From Calliphora vicina (lineage: Eukaryota; Arthropoda; Insecta; Diptera; Calliphoridae): a DNA stretch of 64,000 bases. The position numbers and the translations under genes were made by a program. Below, one piece after another: positions 22,811 through 35,235 of the stretch. A model generated the notes under the pieces. That model saw only the letters and a program-made list of their open reading frames with translations, was not told the DNA's origin and ran no database searches. Within the stretch, counting starts at the first letter, position 1. Each line of letters starts with the position of its first letter. The stretch covers positions 105,740,358 to 105,804,357 of the forward strand of contig NC_088782.1 in the NCBI RefSeq assembly GCF_958450345.1, in the 5' to 3' direction.

Positions 22811-23620
22811 GCGGGGCAGAATCAAATTTTTTTGGAAATAAATCTGGCATTTCTAAACGGCTCATCCGATAAAATTTGACATGGGCGTTTCCAAGGAGTA
22901 TATAAGTTTAAGTTATTCAAATGGACCATACAAATGATCCAGGGGAGGCGCTATGGTGGCTCAAAGTAGGGTACCTTCGACATGTACAATATTTAAACAC
23001 GTGCAATCTTTTTGTTTCCCATCCGATTTCAAAGATTTTTATATTTTTGTCTCGGTTAGGTCTGGAAAAAACATAATTTCCGAGTTATAGACATTTCAAA
23101 ATTGAAATTTTAAAATTTTGACATAACATGGTAATTTTTAAAGAAAATTTATACAATTTTTATACCCTACACCACCTAATTTCATGGTGATCGGTCCATA
23201 ATTGGTCATAGCCCCCATATAAGGCCCACTTCCGAAAATCATTCAAAAATATAAATTATTGAAATTTTAAAAGAAAAATGTTTTTGCTCTTTTACTCGGG
23301 TCAAGCCCGACCACACTTTCTTACTTGTTTTAGTATGAAAAAGTGCAATATTTTTGAAGGACGGAATTTTAAAGTGGCATATTTTTTAATCTTATTGAGA
23401 TATTGACTTGAAATTTTTTTTTGTAAGACCAAAAATTAACTTATCTAAACAAAAAAATATAAAACGGAATAAATGTGGATCTAATTGTTCCTAATATTTG
23501 CAATCCTATTAAAATTTTGATTCAAATACGCCCATGGCAAATTTTATCCCGATAGGATGAGCCGTTTAGAAATGACAGATTTATTTCCAAAAAGTTTTGA
23601 TTCTGACCCACTGTGGTATG
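22810..23620. mobile_element. Composite inverted-repeat element with a mini-me piece inside
   Basis: 22812-22885 (CAGAATCAAATTTTTTTGGA...CTAAACGGCTCATCC) is inverted at 23525-23607 (GGATGAGCCGTTTAGAAATG...TTTTGATTCTG). 22885-23110 is an inverted copy of 4440-4640, and 23335-23520 a direct copy of 3815-3990. The element therefore belongs to the same dispersed family as the 3.5-4.8 kb element. A short mini-me derivative (23161-23330) sits inside. Confidence 0.65.
23161..23330 (+). mobile_element. Internally deleted mini-me derivative, ~170 bp
   Basis: The head TATACCCTACACCACC joins directly to the 3' part (TAATTTCATGGTGATCGG) and then the terminal hairpin TCGGGTCAAGCCCGACC and CTTACTTGTTTT. 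Both termini are retained although almost the whole body is missing. Confidence 0.75.
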
Positions 23621-25175
23621 TAGTTGTCAATATTCCGTATAGTCCGGTAGTAACTAATCCAAGATCCTGTAGTGTCCAGAGTCCTTACCAGATCATTTGC
23701 CAGCAGTTTCTAATATTCTGTATGAAAACAATGGATGTGATCTTGTTTCGAATAGACTGACCTGATTATGTATGTACTTTGTTGGCTCTCAGATAAATAT
23801 TTCTAGTTTAGTATAGGGTATGTCTAACCTAAACTATACATCAACCTTAAATTTTCCATTTGCATATGTACTAAATATAATTTTATCTCTTATCGCAAAT
23901 GTCCCACTTTATGAGCATTTCATTTGAAAACAGTTTTCACAATATAACAATTAAAATTCCAATTTTCCTCTTACAACTCCGTCAGCTTCCGTTTAATTTA
24001 TGAAACACTGAATTCTAATCAGTAACAACCATCTTGAAATTGGCTACAAATTAACAATTTTTTAAATACTACACACATGTTATGTTGTATTGTGTTTAGT
24101 TTGTTTGTAGAATATTTCTATTTTAATTTTCAAATGCTGCAGAACAGAACAGAAAAAACTAATTTAAAATTCAAACAATTTATATTATAATTATCTTATC
24201 TAATGTTTAAACACTCACACTTTAGTGCACACACGCCCATCAACCAGACAACCAACCACTTCAATTTATTTATTTTCAATAACCTACTCTGCGAGTAAAA
24301 TGACAAAATAATTTACTAAATTAACTTTACATGTTCTGAAAATAAATAATAAAAAAAAAACATAGATAGACATGCAAATACATGCATAGCAAACAAATAT
24401 ACAACAAGTTGCACTTGTAAAAAAAAACAATTTTTAAATAAATTAAGTTTTGTTTTATTAATTAAAAATGACATAAAAATAGTGGGCTCTAATGGCTAAA
24501 ACTTAAACTGACAACTTCATACAGTGTGGAGAATTAAATATTGTTCAGCTATGAAACTGGTCTTTTTCCTGGTTGATTTAAAAGCACTTTCTATAAGTTT
24601 CCCTGGCATTTGTTTGAAGCGATTAAACTCCCCCGTCCACATACATATTTCCTTTATCAAATAATTTTCAACCATTTTGTATTGCTTATTTAAATCAAAA
24701 ATCATAAAATTAGACCCAAAGCTTCAAACAATTTATTTTCATTATCAAATAAGATTGATTAATTACTAATAAAGAAAACCCTCATTCACCGTTTTTAATG
24801 AAGTGCTAAAAAGTCATCAATTCAACCAACCAGCAACACTTCTATTGTTTAATTTTACGCTGTAATTTTTATGACAAATTTATTACAGTGCGTTGTAAAA
24901 ACAAAACAAAACTAATTAAAAATACCCAGAAACCCTTTTTTAATGATTTTTGTCATCAAGATAACAGCCAGACATCAAGATGCTTATTTAACGGCTGTTA
25001 AGTTTCAAAGGTTGTCTTAAAGGCGGTGTAAATATTGTAACATAGCTGGTCTTTAAATCGATATAAAGATTGCCAGAAAATATTTTAATTAAAAATATTT
25101 CAGAAAAGATAAAAAGCAGATAAAAACAGGAGTTTAACAGTTCGTGACTTTAGTTCGTTTAAATGTTTCTTTCAT
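23621..25175. other. Non-coding DNA, no gene seen
   Basis: No coding-like frame. AT-rich with A-runs near 24350 and 24420. The minus frame at 24517-24705 (62 codons) has no domain and is probably chance. Confidence 0.4.
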
Positions 25176-25410
25176 ACACAGAGAAAACTGATTCGTGTTG
25201 GCAATCAAATGATTCGGTTGCACTCACGCAATTGTTCGGTTCTATCAACAGAGACTCAGTTGATAAAGAAGAGTTTCGGTTGAAGCAACCAAACTTTTGT
25301 TATCCCTTCTAAAATTTTTGTAACCATAACTGTAAAATTCTGTCAGTAAGTTAGAATCATTCGATTGCAACTAATTCAGTTGCTACTACGAATCTGTTTT
25401 CTTGGCGTGT
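25176..25410. mobile_element. MITE with CACAGAGAAAAC-type ends, copy 1
   Basis: The left end CACAGAGAAAACTGATTCGT is inverted at the right as ACGAATCTGTTTTCTTGG plus CGTG. Internal words (TTCGGTTGAAG, CCAAACTTTTGTTA, CCCTTCTAAAATTTTTGTA, TTCAGTTGCTACTACGAATC) recur in the copy at 29655. No coding capacity. Confidence 0.75.
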
Positions 25411-25429
25411 CATCTTTAGCTTTGAAATC

Positions 25430-27015
25430 CTAAATTTGTTGTATAACGCTTCCTCACTAAATTAGCTGGATGATTGTTCTCCTCCTCGTTCTTAACTCCG
25501 CAGCTCTGATAGAAATGCTTGCATTCAACACCAAGTTTCCGCTCCAATTTAACTGTCATGTGAAACAGTGTTCAGATATCACAAATAGCATCATAGAAAT
25601 ATGACTCCTAGTAATCAAAAGCATTAAAAGTGGTTGATCATCGCTTCAGTTCTTTGCTAAAGTCTAAGTTTTCAAGATAGGAGAAAAGAGATACACATTA
25701 CAAAACTTATGGGATCCGTGTGGTAGTTCACAGTCAAATCCGTCTTTAGTCATTCCTTTTAGAGACTACTGGCAATCAAATCTTACATTGGTCCTCAAAA
25801 ACTATGATTTCATGATATCTGCAACTGTGATGATGATTTTAATTCCCACCAAGGCTTCGACTTCCTTAGTCGCCTGAATTTCTGCATTAAAAAATAAAAC
25901 TAAACTGATTAGGAAGCCACTCTTCAAGTAGTTCCTTTGGGTCCATCCAAAACTTTTACCATTGTGATACCCAAGGGGTCAACAGTAGGTCACTCAACCG
26001 ACACGCATTGTTTTCATAGCGAACCAACCAAATTCTCTGATCAGTATGTAAATGAGATTAATTCAATGCAGGTCTTCCAAGCATGAGAGTAATGGGACAT
26101 CAAATATTCGCTCCCTCATACTAATCAAGGGCGAACATTGACAGAATAGTTTAGTCATCGTAGCTTTCTCATTTCATCAAATTCTACAACAGTCAGTGAA
26201 TTACTAAAGCTTTAAGGGCGGAATCCAGTAAGTAAATTTGTAATGTCAACGCGTTGAGCATATATGACGTTGCAACGTTATTGTTTAATCCCAAATAGTT
26301 TCTGTTTGAAACGATTCTTACAGTTTACAAGACAAATGGCAGAAAAGCAGGCACAATACTTATACTCTAACCAATCTGTCCATTTCATCAAATGTGTTGA
26401 GGATTTTTGTCTTCCTTAGACACTGAATTTCCGTATTAAAAAATACTACAGTGATTCGGTAGCCACTCTTCAAGTAGTTCCTTTGTGTCAATCTAAAAGT
26501 GATACCATTTTAAAACCCAAGGGATCAACAGTAGGTCACTCAATCCGCACGCGTTGTTTTCATAATGAACCAACAAAATTCTTTGATGAATACGTATATG
26601 TATCTAAAGTTTAGCCTTGATAGATCTCCCATGAGATCATGAGAGAAATGGGGCTGCAAATATAAAGTTCATCGTAGTAGCCACGTGCGGACATTGAATA
26701 GTTTAGGCATCATCTCTTCCTCATTAAAACAACTTTCACAATACTGTTTGAATTATGAAAACTTTAAGGGCGGAATTCAGTATGTAGTTTCAACTGCCAA
26801 CGTCATATAAGGGCAAAATCGACCAAGAAGTAACCAAATCGACCCAGAAGAAGTAGTTGGCAGTAGGTCACTCAACCGACACGCATTATTTCCATAACGA
26901 ACCAACGAAATTCTCTGATGATTATGTATCTGAGATTTATTCAATACTGGTCTTCCAAGCATGAGCGGAAAGGGACAGCAAAAGCCAGACAGAATAGTTT
27001 AGTCATCGTATCTTC
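25430..27015 (-). pseudogene. Cluster of LINE ORF2 3'-end fragments
   Basis: Minus-strand frames carry pieces of the C-terminal zinc-knuckle region and tail of an I/LOA-like non-LTR retrotransposon. 25470-25560 reads LGV..C..FYQSCGVKNEEE. Then about 25890-26170, 26440-26720 and 26850-27010 each repeat a tail with RERIFDVPLLSCLEDL-like and IREFGWF-like peptides. The first two also carry the 3' UTR phrase (CCCAAGGGGTCAACAGTAGG, read on plus). The same tail is on the plus strand at 58150-58540 and on minus at 62775-63350. All copies have stops. The repeated ends suggest 5'-truncated insertions or tandem duplication. Confidence 0.65.
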
Positions 27016-27540
27016 CTCACTAAAACATCTTCTACAATAACACTGTACAACACAAAAAAAATTACAAGGTCCGACCAATACATTTTAATAGAGGTGACAA
27101 AAAAAAAGATACGTGTATCGGCGTTTTGAAAGTTTACATCTGAATTTCATTTGAGGGGGGGGGGGGTGTTAAAGTTTCCCAACTTTGGCAAATCTGGTCA
27201 ATGCTGTAGATTGCGGTGGATCAACTCTTTGTAATACTTTCTCCTCAGTAAAGTATACTCTTTGACCATTTTTCAGATAAACGGCTAAATGAACCACAGT
27301 TGGATGTCTTTCATGAATAGAAAAATTAAAAAAATGCGCCAAATTGTTTCTTTACTGCTAACATAGTGGCTCATTTGAAATGGAGTGACTTCATCGTTGG
27401 AATTCTCCGCACTAACTCAGCGGACATATTAGTGGGCGTGTAAAAAACTGCTGTGGTCTATAGCGAATATAAAAAATACCCAAATCGGTCCAAGCTTTCT
27501 GCGATGTTAAATATATCATTTTTTTTTCAGTAAAAACTTT
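27016..27540. other. Non-coding; contains a 12-G run
   Basis: An uninterrupted run of 12 G lies at 27155-27166, the longest G tract noticed. No coding frame. Confidence 0.5.
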
Positions 27541-28074
27541 CACTTTCTGGTTCTAAATGCTGTCCGTCTGTCAGGCCGGTTGGCTGGCTGTCCATTTAAC
27601 ACTGTGCGCAGAGTACAGGTCGCAATTTTGAAGATATTTCGATCAAATTTGGTACATATAATTTTTTCGGCCCAAGGACCAAGCCTATTGAAACTGGCTG
27701 AAATCGGTACATTATTTCACCTAGCCCCCATACAAATGTCCATCCGAAATTGGACTTTATCGATCATAAATGTTTAATTTATATATGTATATGAACCTAA
27801 TAAGTTTTATATATACAAAATTCATGTCACCAAATTTTGTTACGATCGGTCCATAATTAGTCATAGCTCCCATATAGACCCGCTTCCGATAATCACTTTA
27901 ACGTGCGTAAGTCGCTTGAAAATAATTGGTCATAGCCCCCATATAAGGCCCACTTCCGAAAATCACTCAAAAATATAAATTATTGAAATTTTAAAAGAAA
28001 AATGTTTTTGCTCTTTTACTTAGTTGAGGGTATTATATGGTCGGGCTTGACCGACCATACTTTCTTACTTGTTT
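27541..28074 (+). mobile_element. 5'-truncated mini-me/DINE-like element, GGTCGG type
   Basis: Begins within the GTCY region (CTGTCCGTCTGTCAGGCCGG) and continues through ACTGTGCGCAGAGTACAGG, TGAAACTGGCTGAAATCGGT, CCTAGCCCCCATACAAATG and CACTTCCGAAAATCACTC. It ends in GGTCGGGCTTGACCGACC and CTTTCTTACTTGTTTT. The 3' terminus is the best preserved in the window; the TATACCC head is missing. Confidence 0.8.
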
Positions 28075-29654
28075 TCTCTACCGCTGTGTGTCGTATTTTT
28101 CTATTTCGTATTTTCTATTATAGTATTAGTTTAGCTTCAATCGTCAGTTTTTATATAGTCTTAGTTTAGCTTTAATACTAGAATTTCCAACGACTATTTG
28201 GTTAAAGTGCTATAGGCTCCAAATTATCAAAGTTTTAAGGAAATACTCGCAGCTAAAACTTTACAAAATAGTGAATTAAAATGCTAATAGTCTGAATCTA
28301 TATCATATTTGAAAAATTTCGCCATGTTAAAGAGTGTCTAACATGCACCCCAGTATGTAAATTGATCTGTATTAGGGACAAGATTAATCTCTTGACAAGT
28401 TAAAGTTTCCGGCAGTAATAGAGATTATGCTGATGTCAATAATAAAATGAAGTAATTTTTGTAAATGACAGTTATTTTTTTTATTAATATTTCTTGCAAC
28501 ATCCATCTTAATTCTATAATATTTAATGATGACAGACAAAAATACTAAGAAAAAGAGAAAAATTCTAATAAAAAGGAAGCTAAGCCTTTAATAAAGATAT
28601 GTCATCCCTTTTTTCTGGTTTGCATGAGTCATATTGAAGGCGTTAAACTTATATATTAGACAGCAGGTGTGGAAATGGATTAAATAGCCACTACTTTACA
28701 TAAGGAATACCAACAAAATGTGTTTCTTTGACAAATAAGCATGTTTAATCGTTTAAAAAACAAAAAAAGAGGAGGATAATAAAATTTATTAAAAGTTAAT
28801 TTTATGGTTGCATGGTTCCACACCTTATTTTATGTTTTTTTCTGCTAAAAAACTAACCCTTTAACGTTAAGAAGAAATTGTCAATTTCCTTTTTTAGTTA
28901 AGGAAATATTGCCAGGCAATCTTTTTGTTTTCGTGCTATTTCTAAGGGACTTTTTTATTTAAATTCAGCTTTTAAATGTTTATCTTCCTTTATTAAAACC
29001 AGCTAATGGAGTTGAGGCAAGTCATTGCTTAAGAAATAAAAGATTCTTTGTAGTTTTTTTTTTGTCTTATAATTTGTCGCTTTTGTCCAGTTTATCTTTG
29101 TTTTCTTTAAAGGAAGATGTTAATTTGTTTCCTAACTTTATAATTAGTTTTCCTCCCAAAAAAAGAGGAAACATGGTTTTTGGAGATTTCTTAATATGTT
29201 TGGCAGCCTTTGGCAATATAAATTTATGCTGGCATACAAATTAGGGGACAAATTTAAATTTTATTGTAGAAAAGGGACGAAATTAATAAGCAGTGCATTT
29301 GAAAATAATACGTTAAGGATTATTTATTTATTTAGAAAAACATATGACAGCTTTAAATTGTTGGAACTAGAAGAAATTGGTTTTTAGCATTCAAGTTAGA
29401 AGGTTTTCATCTCTGTTGAAATTTTCTGTTAAGACGAAATACTGAAACTAATGTTTCTTGCTGACAAGGTCAAAACAGCAGATTATGAAAGCCAATGCGA
29501 AAATCAAAGATTGTAATTAGATCCCTAACATGAATAGTAAAGGAAAATAGGTCTACAAGTTTGATAATAAACAGGGCTATGACATTTTGACATGGGATAA
29601 AAGAGAGTGTGAAGATAATTGTGATGTTCTCATACAACAAGATTTACTTTTCTT
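28075..29654. other. Non-coding DNA, no gene seen
   Basis: The frames at 29062-29244 and 29196-29387 are short, without a domain or a supporting splice context. Nothing else stands out. Confidence 0.4.
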
Positions 29655-30056
29655 ATACAGATAAAACCGATTCGTAATAGCAACCGAATTTGGCAACAAT
29701 CGAATGATTCGCTTGTACACAACGAATTTTTCGGTTCTAGTAACAAAAAATCAATGGATAAAGAACTTCAGTTGAAGAAACCAAAGTTTTGTTACCCCTT
29801 CTAAAATTTTGTAGCCTTTACCATTCATAACAACCAAATTTATTGCCAATCGAATGATTCGGTTGTACACAACGAATTTTTCGGTTCTAGTAACAAAAAA
29901 TCAATGGATAAATAAGAATTTCGGTTGAAGAAACCAAAGTTTTATTACCCCTTCTAAAATTTTGTAGCCACAACTGAAAAATTCGTTCACCAAGGCAGAT
30001 TTATTCGATTTGCAACAAATTCGGTTGCTATTACGAATCTGTTTTCTCTGTGTATG
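29655..30056. mobile_element. MITE with CACAGAGAAAAC-type ends, copy 2, internally duplicated
   Basis: Left ATACAGATAAAACCGATTCG is inverted at the right as CGAATCTGTTTTCTCTGTGT. Internally the segment ATCGAATGATTCGSTTGTAC...ACCCCTTCTAAAATTTTGTA occurs twice in tandem (about 29697-29815 and 29848-29970), so this copy is longer than the one at 25176-25410. No coding capacity. Confidence 0.75.
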
Positions 30057-30945
30057 GAAAGCTACTTCTACTAATTCCTTTTTTCTATAAGATTACATAA
30101 GAAAATGTTTTATAATATGTAACTTTTTTTGCTAAAAGTAATGCATGTTAATTGCAGAATTTAATTTCTGTATTATTATCATATTCTTAACTTCATATGC
30201 CACTATATGCAATGTATATTATGCATTGACAAATCCCACATAAATATCTGAGCACATATTTCTATAAATTATTAATTTCACTATATCATCCTCAACAAAA
30301 TCCACATCTGCAGTGCATAAAATGTCACCATCATCGTGACCAGCAACAATAAGTGCAACACCATCATTATAGGCTTTCAAAGCACACAACAGTTGTTGTA
30401 TTTGACCAAATGACCAACGACCAAACAACCCAACATCCAATGCATTCAATGCTGACCAATACCAATCATGCCAGCAACAAAAAACTACCAACCAATATCA
30501 TCATCATCATCCGTAGCAGCAGCAGCAATATTAAGCTTAAGCAACAACATCATTAATGTTGCACGATAGCAATACCAACCAAATGAATGAATTGAACATA
30601 TAAAATAAATCGATGTTCAAACAGTAGCAGACACTGCAATTATTATCAACATCATCATCAGTATCATTATTATTATTATGACATATTATTAAACATACTA
30701 CATACGTACATTTGTTCAGCATAAATATAAGGACCAGATAATATTTTCGTATAAATTACATATCCAATGACGTAAAACATTTTCAATTTTTAAGAACACT
30801 GACAAGAATATTGTAATGAAAAGTAACTTTATTCTAGATGCTAAGTTGGTTATGCTCGAATTAAGTTAACCCTGAATCCAGTTATTGAATAAACTAAAAA
30901 AACGAAATTCCGCAATAAAATTACCTTAAGTAAACCTTTTTTATA
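30057..30945. other. Non-coding; CAA/CAT-rich low-complexity stretch
   Basis: 30330-30680 is rich in ACCAA, CATCATCAT and CAGCAGCAG words. The frames there (30219-30491 minus, 30353-30556 plus, 30537-30722 minus) are low complexity and overlap each other on both strands, so none is called. Confidence 0.45.
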
Positions 30946-32991
30946 CCCTCCACCACCATAAGTGGTGTATGAGGGTATATATAAGTTTGTCATTCCGTGT
31001 GTAACATTAAGAAATATTCATCTGAGACACAACAAAGTATATATATTATTGATCCTTATGAAATTCTAAGTCGATTGAGCCATGTCCGTCTGTCTGTCCG
31101 TCTGTCTGTCTGTCTGTCTGTGTAAAACACGCTCACGTCCAAAATAGGCAAACAAAGTTGGTAGACTTGCAAAAAAATGTTTATTGTTCTCCTAAGCAGT
31201 TTCGTATTGAAAATCAGCCAAATCGGTTCAGTGGAACCAGAGTTATGAGCCAAAATGTGAGACAACCTAAAAAAAAACTTGATAATTTTAACATAGTTTT
31301 CGTTATTTGTGCATTTTGCATTTTGTATTTTTATGTTAAAGGGACTAACTCTGGCGAAAATTATAAGAATCGGTCCATGATTTCTCCTAGCCCCCATACA
31401 AATTTCTTCCCGAAATATAGTTATATGGTCTGTAAATGCCTACAAAATTGCAGTATCCACACAAAATTCAGGCAAAATATGTTTCGTGCTTAACAAAATT
31501 ACAACTCCAAATTTTTTGTGGATCGGCCCATATTTGACTGTAGTTCCCATATAAAGTTCACTTCCGAAAATCACTTAAATAAGCATAAATATCTTATAAA
31601 TATCGCTATTAAGTTGAAATTTGTCACAAATAGTACCCATATATACCAAAATCGCTGTACCTAATTCTATGAAGATCGGCCGATAATTGTTTATAGCTCC
31701 CATATAAGGACCACTTCCAAAAAACATATTAACCTACATAAATATCTAAAAAATATCAATATCAAAACAAAATTTTACATAGATCCATAATTTATACTTA
31801 GAAATCATATTACAGGATTTTGTGAATATCGGTCCATATTTGACCATAGCTCCCATATAAGGTTCATTTCCGAAAATCAGTTAAGTACTCATCTCTTATA
31901 AATATCTTTATCATGCTGAAATTCGACAAAAATAATACTCATATACATATAATTCACTGTACTAAATTGTATGCAGATTGGCCGATAATTGGTCATCATA
32001 TCTCCCCTATAAGGGCCATTTCCGAAAAAGATATTAACCTTAATGAAATAACGCACAAATCAGTAATTTGTATTCAAAAATCATAATATTGAATTTTGTG
32101 AATATCGGTACATATTTAACCATAGCTCCCATATAAGGTTCACTCCCGAAAATCACTAAAATCGTCATAAATTTCTTACAAATATAGTTATCAGATTGAA
32201 ATTCGAAACAAATTTATTCAATATACATATATAAAAATCGATGTACCAAATTTTATGATGATATGCCCATAATTGGTCATAGCCTCCATATAGCAACCAC
32301 TTCAGGAAAACAATTTAACCTGCACAAATATCCAAAAAGTCTGTACTGAACCAAAATTTTACAACGATCAGTAATTTGTATCCAAGAATCGTACTACAAG
32401 ATTTTTTAAATATTGGTCCATAATTCGGCATAGCTCCCATATAAGGTCCACTCTTGTAAATACTTAGGCCCATAATAGGTTACAGCTTCCATATATTAAA
32501 CAAAAATAGTACACAGATCAGTAATTAGTATTCAAAAATCATAATACTGAATTTTGTGAGTATTGGTCAATAATTGGCCACAGCACCCATATAAGTCCAT
32601 AAAAATCACGTTAAAATATTTTATGACAATCAATACATAACAGGTCATAGCTCCCATATAAGTCCCACAACCAAGTATTTTGAAATTTGACCAAATATAT
32701 TTGTATACCCTTTTTTATACTCTGTTTCTTCACTTGAGGTTAAAAGGGAAAAATGTTGATCCAAACGTATTAACTAATTATTAAGTATATAAATTGTTAA
32801 ATTTCATACGTTCTAATAGGAATTTCAGTTATAAATTGCTGAATTAGATACAATTTTTTTTTCATTTGAAATAAAATATCTTCTGCGTAAACTAGTCTTT
32901 CTAACAATTGTTATATTATTTCAGTTGTTATGCCATCGTATTTAGGTGGAGGGTATTTAAGATTCGCCGAATATAGTACTCTTACTTGTTT
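30946..32991 (+). mobile_element. Long DINE-like element, CGGC-hairpin type
   Basis: The head TATACCCTCCACCACCATAA and its inverse near the end (GGTGGAGGGTAT at about 32946) form subterminal inverted repeats. A (GTCY)n tract lies at 31084-31122. A body of about 1.7 kb repeats CCATAGCTCCCATATAAGG- and 'ccgaaaatca'-type phrases about every 150-180 bp. It ends GATTCGCCGAATATAGTACT then CTTACTTGTTT. The stem GATTCG(GC)CGAAT is shortened compared with 15920. It is nearly the full form of the element truncated at 14635-15957. The frames 31056-31397 and 31158-31493 are shadows. Confidence 0.8.
31084..31122 (+). repeat. (GTCY)n microsatellite
   Basis: TCCGTCTGTCTGTCCGTCTG continued by GTCT units. 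It is internal to the DINE-like element, where such tracts are expected. Confidence 0.95.
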
Positions 32992-33338
32992 AATTTGCTA
33001 TGTTATTTTAGAAATTTATTTTTTTTGTTAAAAAAAATAAAAAAATTTTAACAAAATTTTGAAATTTTTGTTTTTTTAAACCGCATAAAAAATTGGATAA
33101 TGCAGCTACACTGTTAATTTTTCATATGCGCATAGAAAACAAAGTTATAAACAAAACAAGTCATAAATGATTAAAATCTGTCCGCAGCTTTCAATATTAT
33201 AAACAAAAGATAAAACAAATATCCCCTAATAACATTTTAATATTTTTTCCCATATTTTTACAAAAACTATTTTTTTAATTCTTAAAAATTGTATACACTT
33301 TTGAAAAGCAGGCATAATTTCCTATACGTCGATATATA

Positions 33339-33692
33339 ATATATATGGGGCATTTCATGTCAAGTGAACCAACTTTTGAAATCGATGTCTTCCGATCGGG
33401 ATGAAATTTGCACCAAGGTTAGCTCTATTGGATAGTAACTCAGACACAATTTTTCAACAACATCGGTCGAGAACTCTCTGAGTTATAGGGGGTAAAATTT
33501 TGACAATTTGGTCAAACAGGGGTTTTTTCTTATCCATGTAACTTATTACCTATTGTTCTTAGCAAAATGTGTCCCAAATAGTATAGATAGCTATTTCTTC
33601 GATCTTTCGAAAAAAAATATTAAAAAAAAAAAATAAAAAATTTTTAATATTTTTTTTCCGAAATCAAAAACTTTTTTGACTTTTTTTTAAAA

Positions 33693-33727
<35 letters not shown>

Positions 33728-35235
33728 CTTAAAATAAAGTTTAGATATTTTCCTTGAACACCTACTTGGTCGCTTAGTGGGATGCGAGTGGGATATCTAT
33801 CAAAATAAATATTTTGTAACTCAAAACATAAAATTTTTGACTTTTTTTGCAAAATCAAAAATTTTGTTGACTTTTTTTTTTCAAAATGGACCCTTTTTTA
33901 ATCTTTTTTTTAGGTCAAACAAAAGCTTAGATATTATCCTTGAAGACCCTTTTGGTCGCTTAGTGGGATGCGAGTGGGATATCTATCAAAATAAATATTT
34001 TTTAACTCAAGACTTACAATTTTTGACTTTTTTTTTTGCAAATACGATTTTTTTTTCCAAATGGGCCCTTTTTTTAAAATTTTTTTTGTAGTCAAAAGAA
34101 AGCTTAGGTCCATTCCTTTAAGATATTTTTAGTCCCTTAGTGGGATGCGAGTAGGATATCTATCAAAATAAATATTTTGTAACGCAAGACATACAATTTT
34201 TTAATTTTTTTTTGCAAAATCAAAATTTTTTTCCAATATGGGCCCTTTTTTAATTTTTTTTTTTTGCTCAAAAGAAAGCCTAGGTCCATTCCTTTAAGAT
34301 ATTTTTAGTCCCTTAGTGGGATGCGAGTGGGATATCTATCCAAATAAATATTTTGTAACGCAAGACATACAATTTTTTAATTTTTTTTTGCAAAATCAAA
34401 ATTTTTTTCCAATATGGGCCCTTTTTTAATTTTTTTTTTGCTCAAAAGAAAGCCTAGGTCCATTCCTTTAAGATATTTTTAGTCCCTTAGTGGGATTAGG
34501 GCCCATTTGGAAAAAAAATCGTATTTGCAAAAAAAAAAGTCAAAAATTGTAAGTCTTGAGTTAAAAAATATTTATTTTGATAGATATCCCACTCGCATCC
34601 CACTAAGCGACCAAAAGGGTCTTCAAGGATAATATCTAAGCTTTTGTTTGACCTAAAAAAAAAGATTAAAAAAGGGTCCATTTTGAAAAAAAAAAGTCAA
34701 CAAAGTTTTTGATTTTGCAAAAAAAGTCAAAAATTTTATGTTTTGAGTTACAAAATATTTATTTTGATAGATATCCCACTCGCATCCCACTAAGCGACCA
34801 AGTAGGTGTTCAAGGAAAATATCTAAACTTTATTTTAAGAAAAAAAAAAAAAAAAAAAAAAGGGAAAAAAAAGAGAACAAATTTTAAAAAAAAGTCAAAA
34901 AAGTTTTTGATTTCGGAAAAAAAATATTAAAAATTTTTTATTTTTTTTTTTAAATATTTTTTTTCGAAAGATCGAAGAAATAGCTATCTATACTATTTGG
35001 GACACATTTTGCTAAGAACAATAGGTAATAAGTTACATGGATAAGAAAAAACCCCTGTTTGACCAAATTGTCAAAATTTTACCCCCTATAACTCAGAGAG
35101 TTCTCGACCGATGTTGTTGAAAAATTGTGTCAGAGTTACTATCCAATAGAGCTAACCTTGGTGCAAATTTCATCCCGATCGGAAGACATCGATTTCAAAA
35201 GTTGGTTCACTTGACATGAAATGCCCCATATATAT
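33339..35235. mobile_element. Near-perfect long inverted repeat (fold-back), ~1.9 kb
   Basis: Termini ATATATATGGGGCATTTCAT (left, 33339) and ATGAAATGCCCCATATATAT (right, to 35235) are exact inverses. The arms run about 33339-34067 and 34499-35235, roughly 730 bp each, with only a few visible differences, mostly in homopolymer lengths. The arms contain GATCGGGATGAAATTTGCAC, CAACATCGGTCGAGAACTCT, and two tandem copies of a ~180-bp unit marked by TTAGTGGGATGCGAGTGGGA. The central spacer holds two more such units. No transposase. The frames at 33664-34930 are shadows of low-complexity repeats. Confidence 0.9.
33768..34495 (+). repeat. ~180-bp tandem units inside the fold-back
   Basis: The marker TTAGTGGGATGCGAGTGGGA (or close) begins near 33773, 33959, 34137 and 34313, with a truncated fifth TTAGTGGGAT near 34486 where the right arm takes over. 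Each unit also has GATATCTATC, AAATAAATATTTT, a T-run and GGGCCCTTTTTT or GGACCCTTTTTT. The last two units are more alike, consistent with recent local duplication. Confidence 0.85.

Noticed and set aside
30219..30722. Overlapping frames on both strands
   Set aside because: They derive from CAA/CAT low-complexity sequence and are open on both strands together.
31056..31493. 113- and 111-codon frames on opposite strands
   Set aside because: Both lie in the non-coding body and GTCY tract of a DINE-like element.
33664..34930. Several frames of 60-104 codons
   Set aside because: They are translations of the tandem units and poly-T/poly-A tracts in the fold-back; the same peptide appears in both arms.
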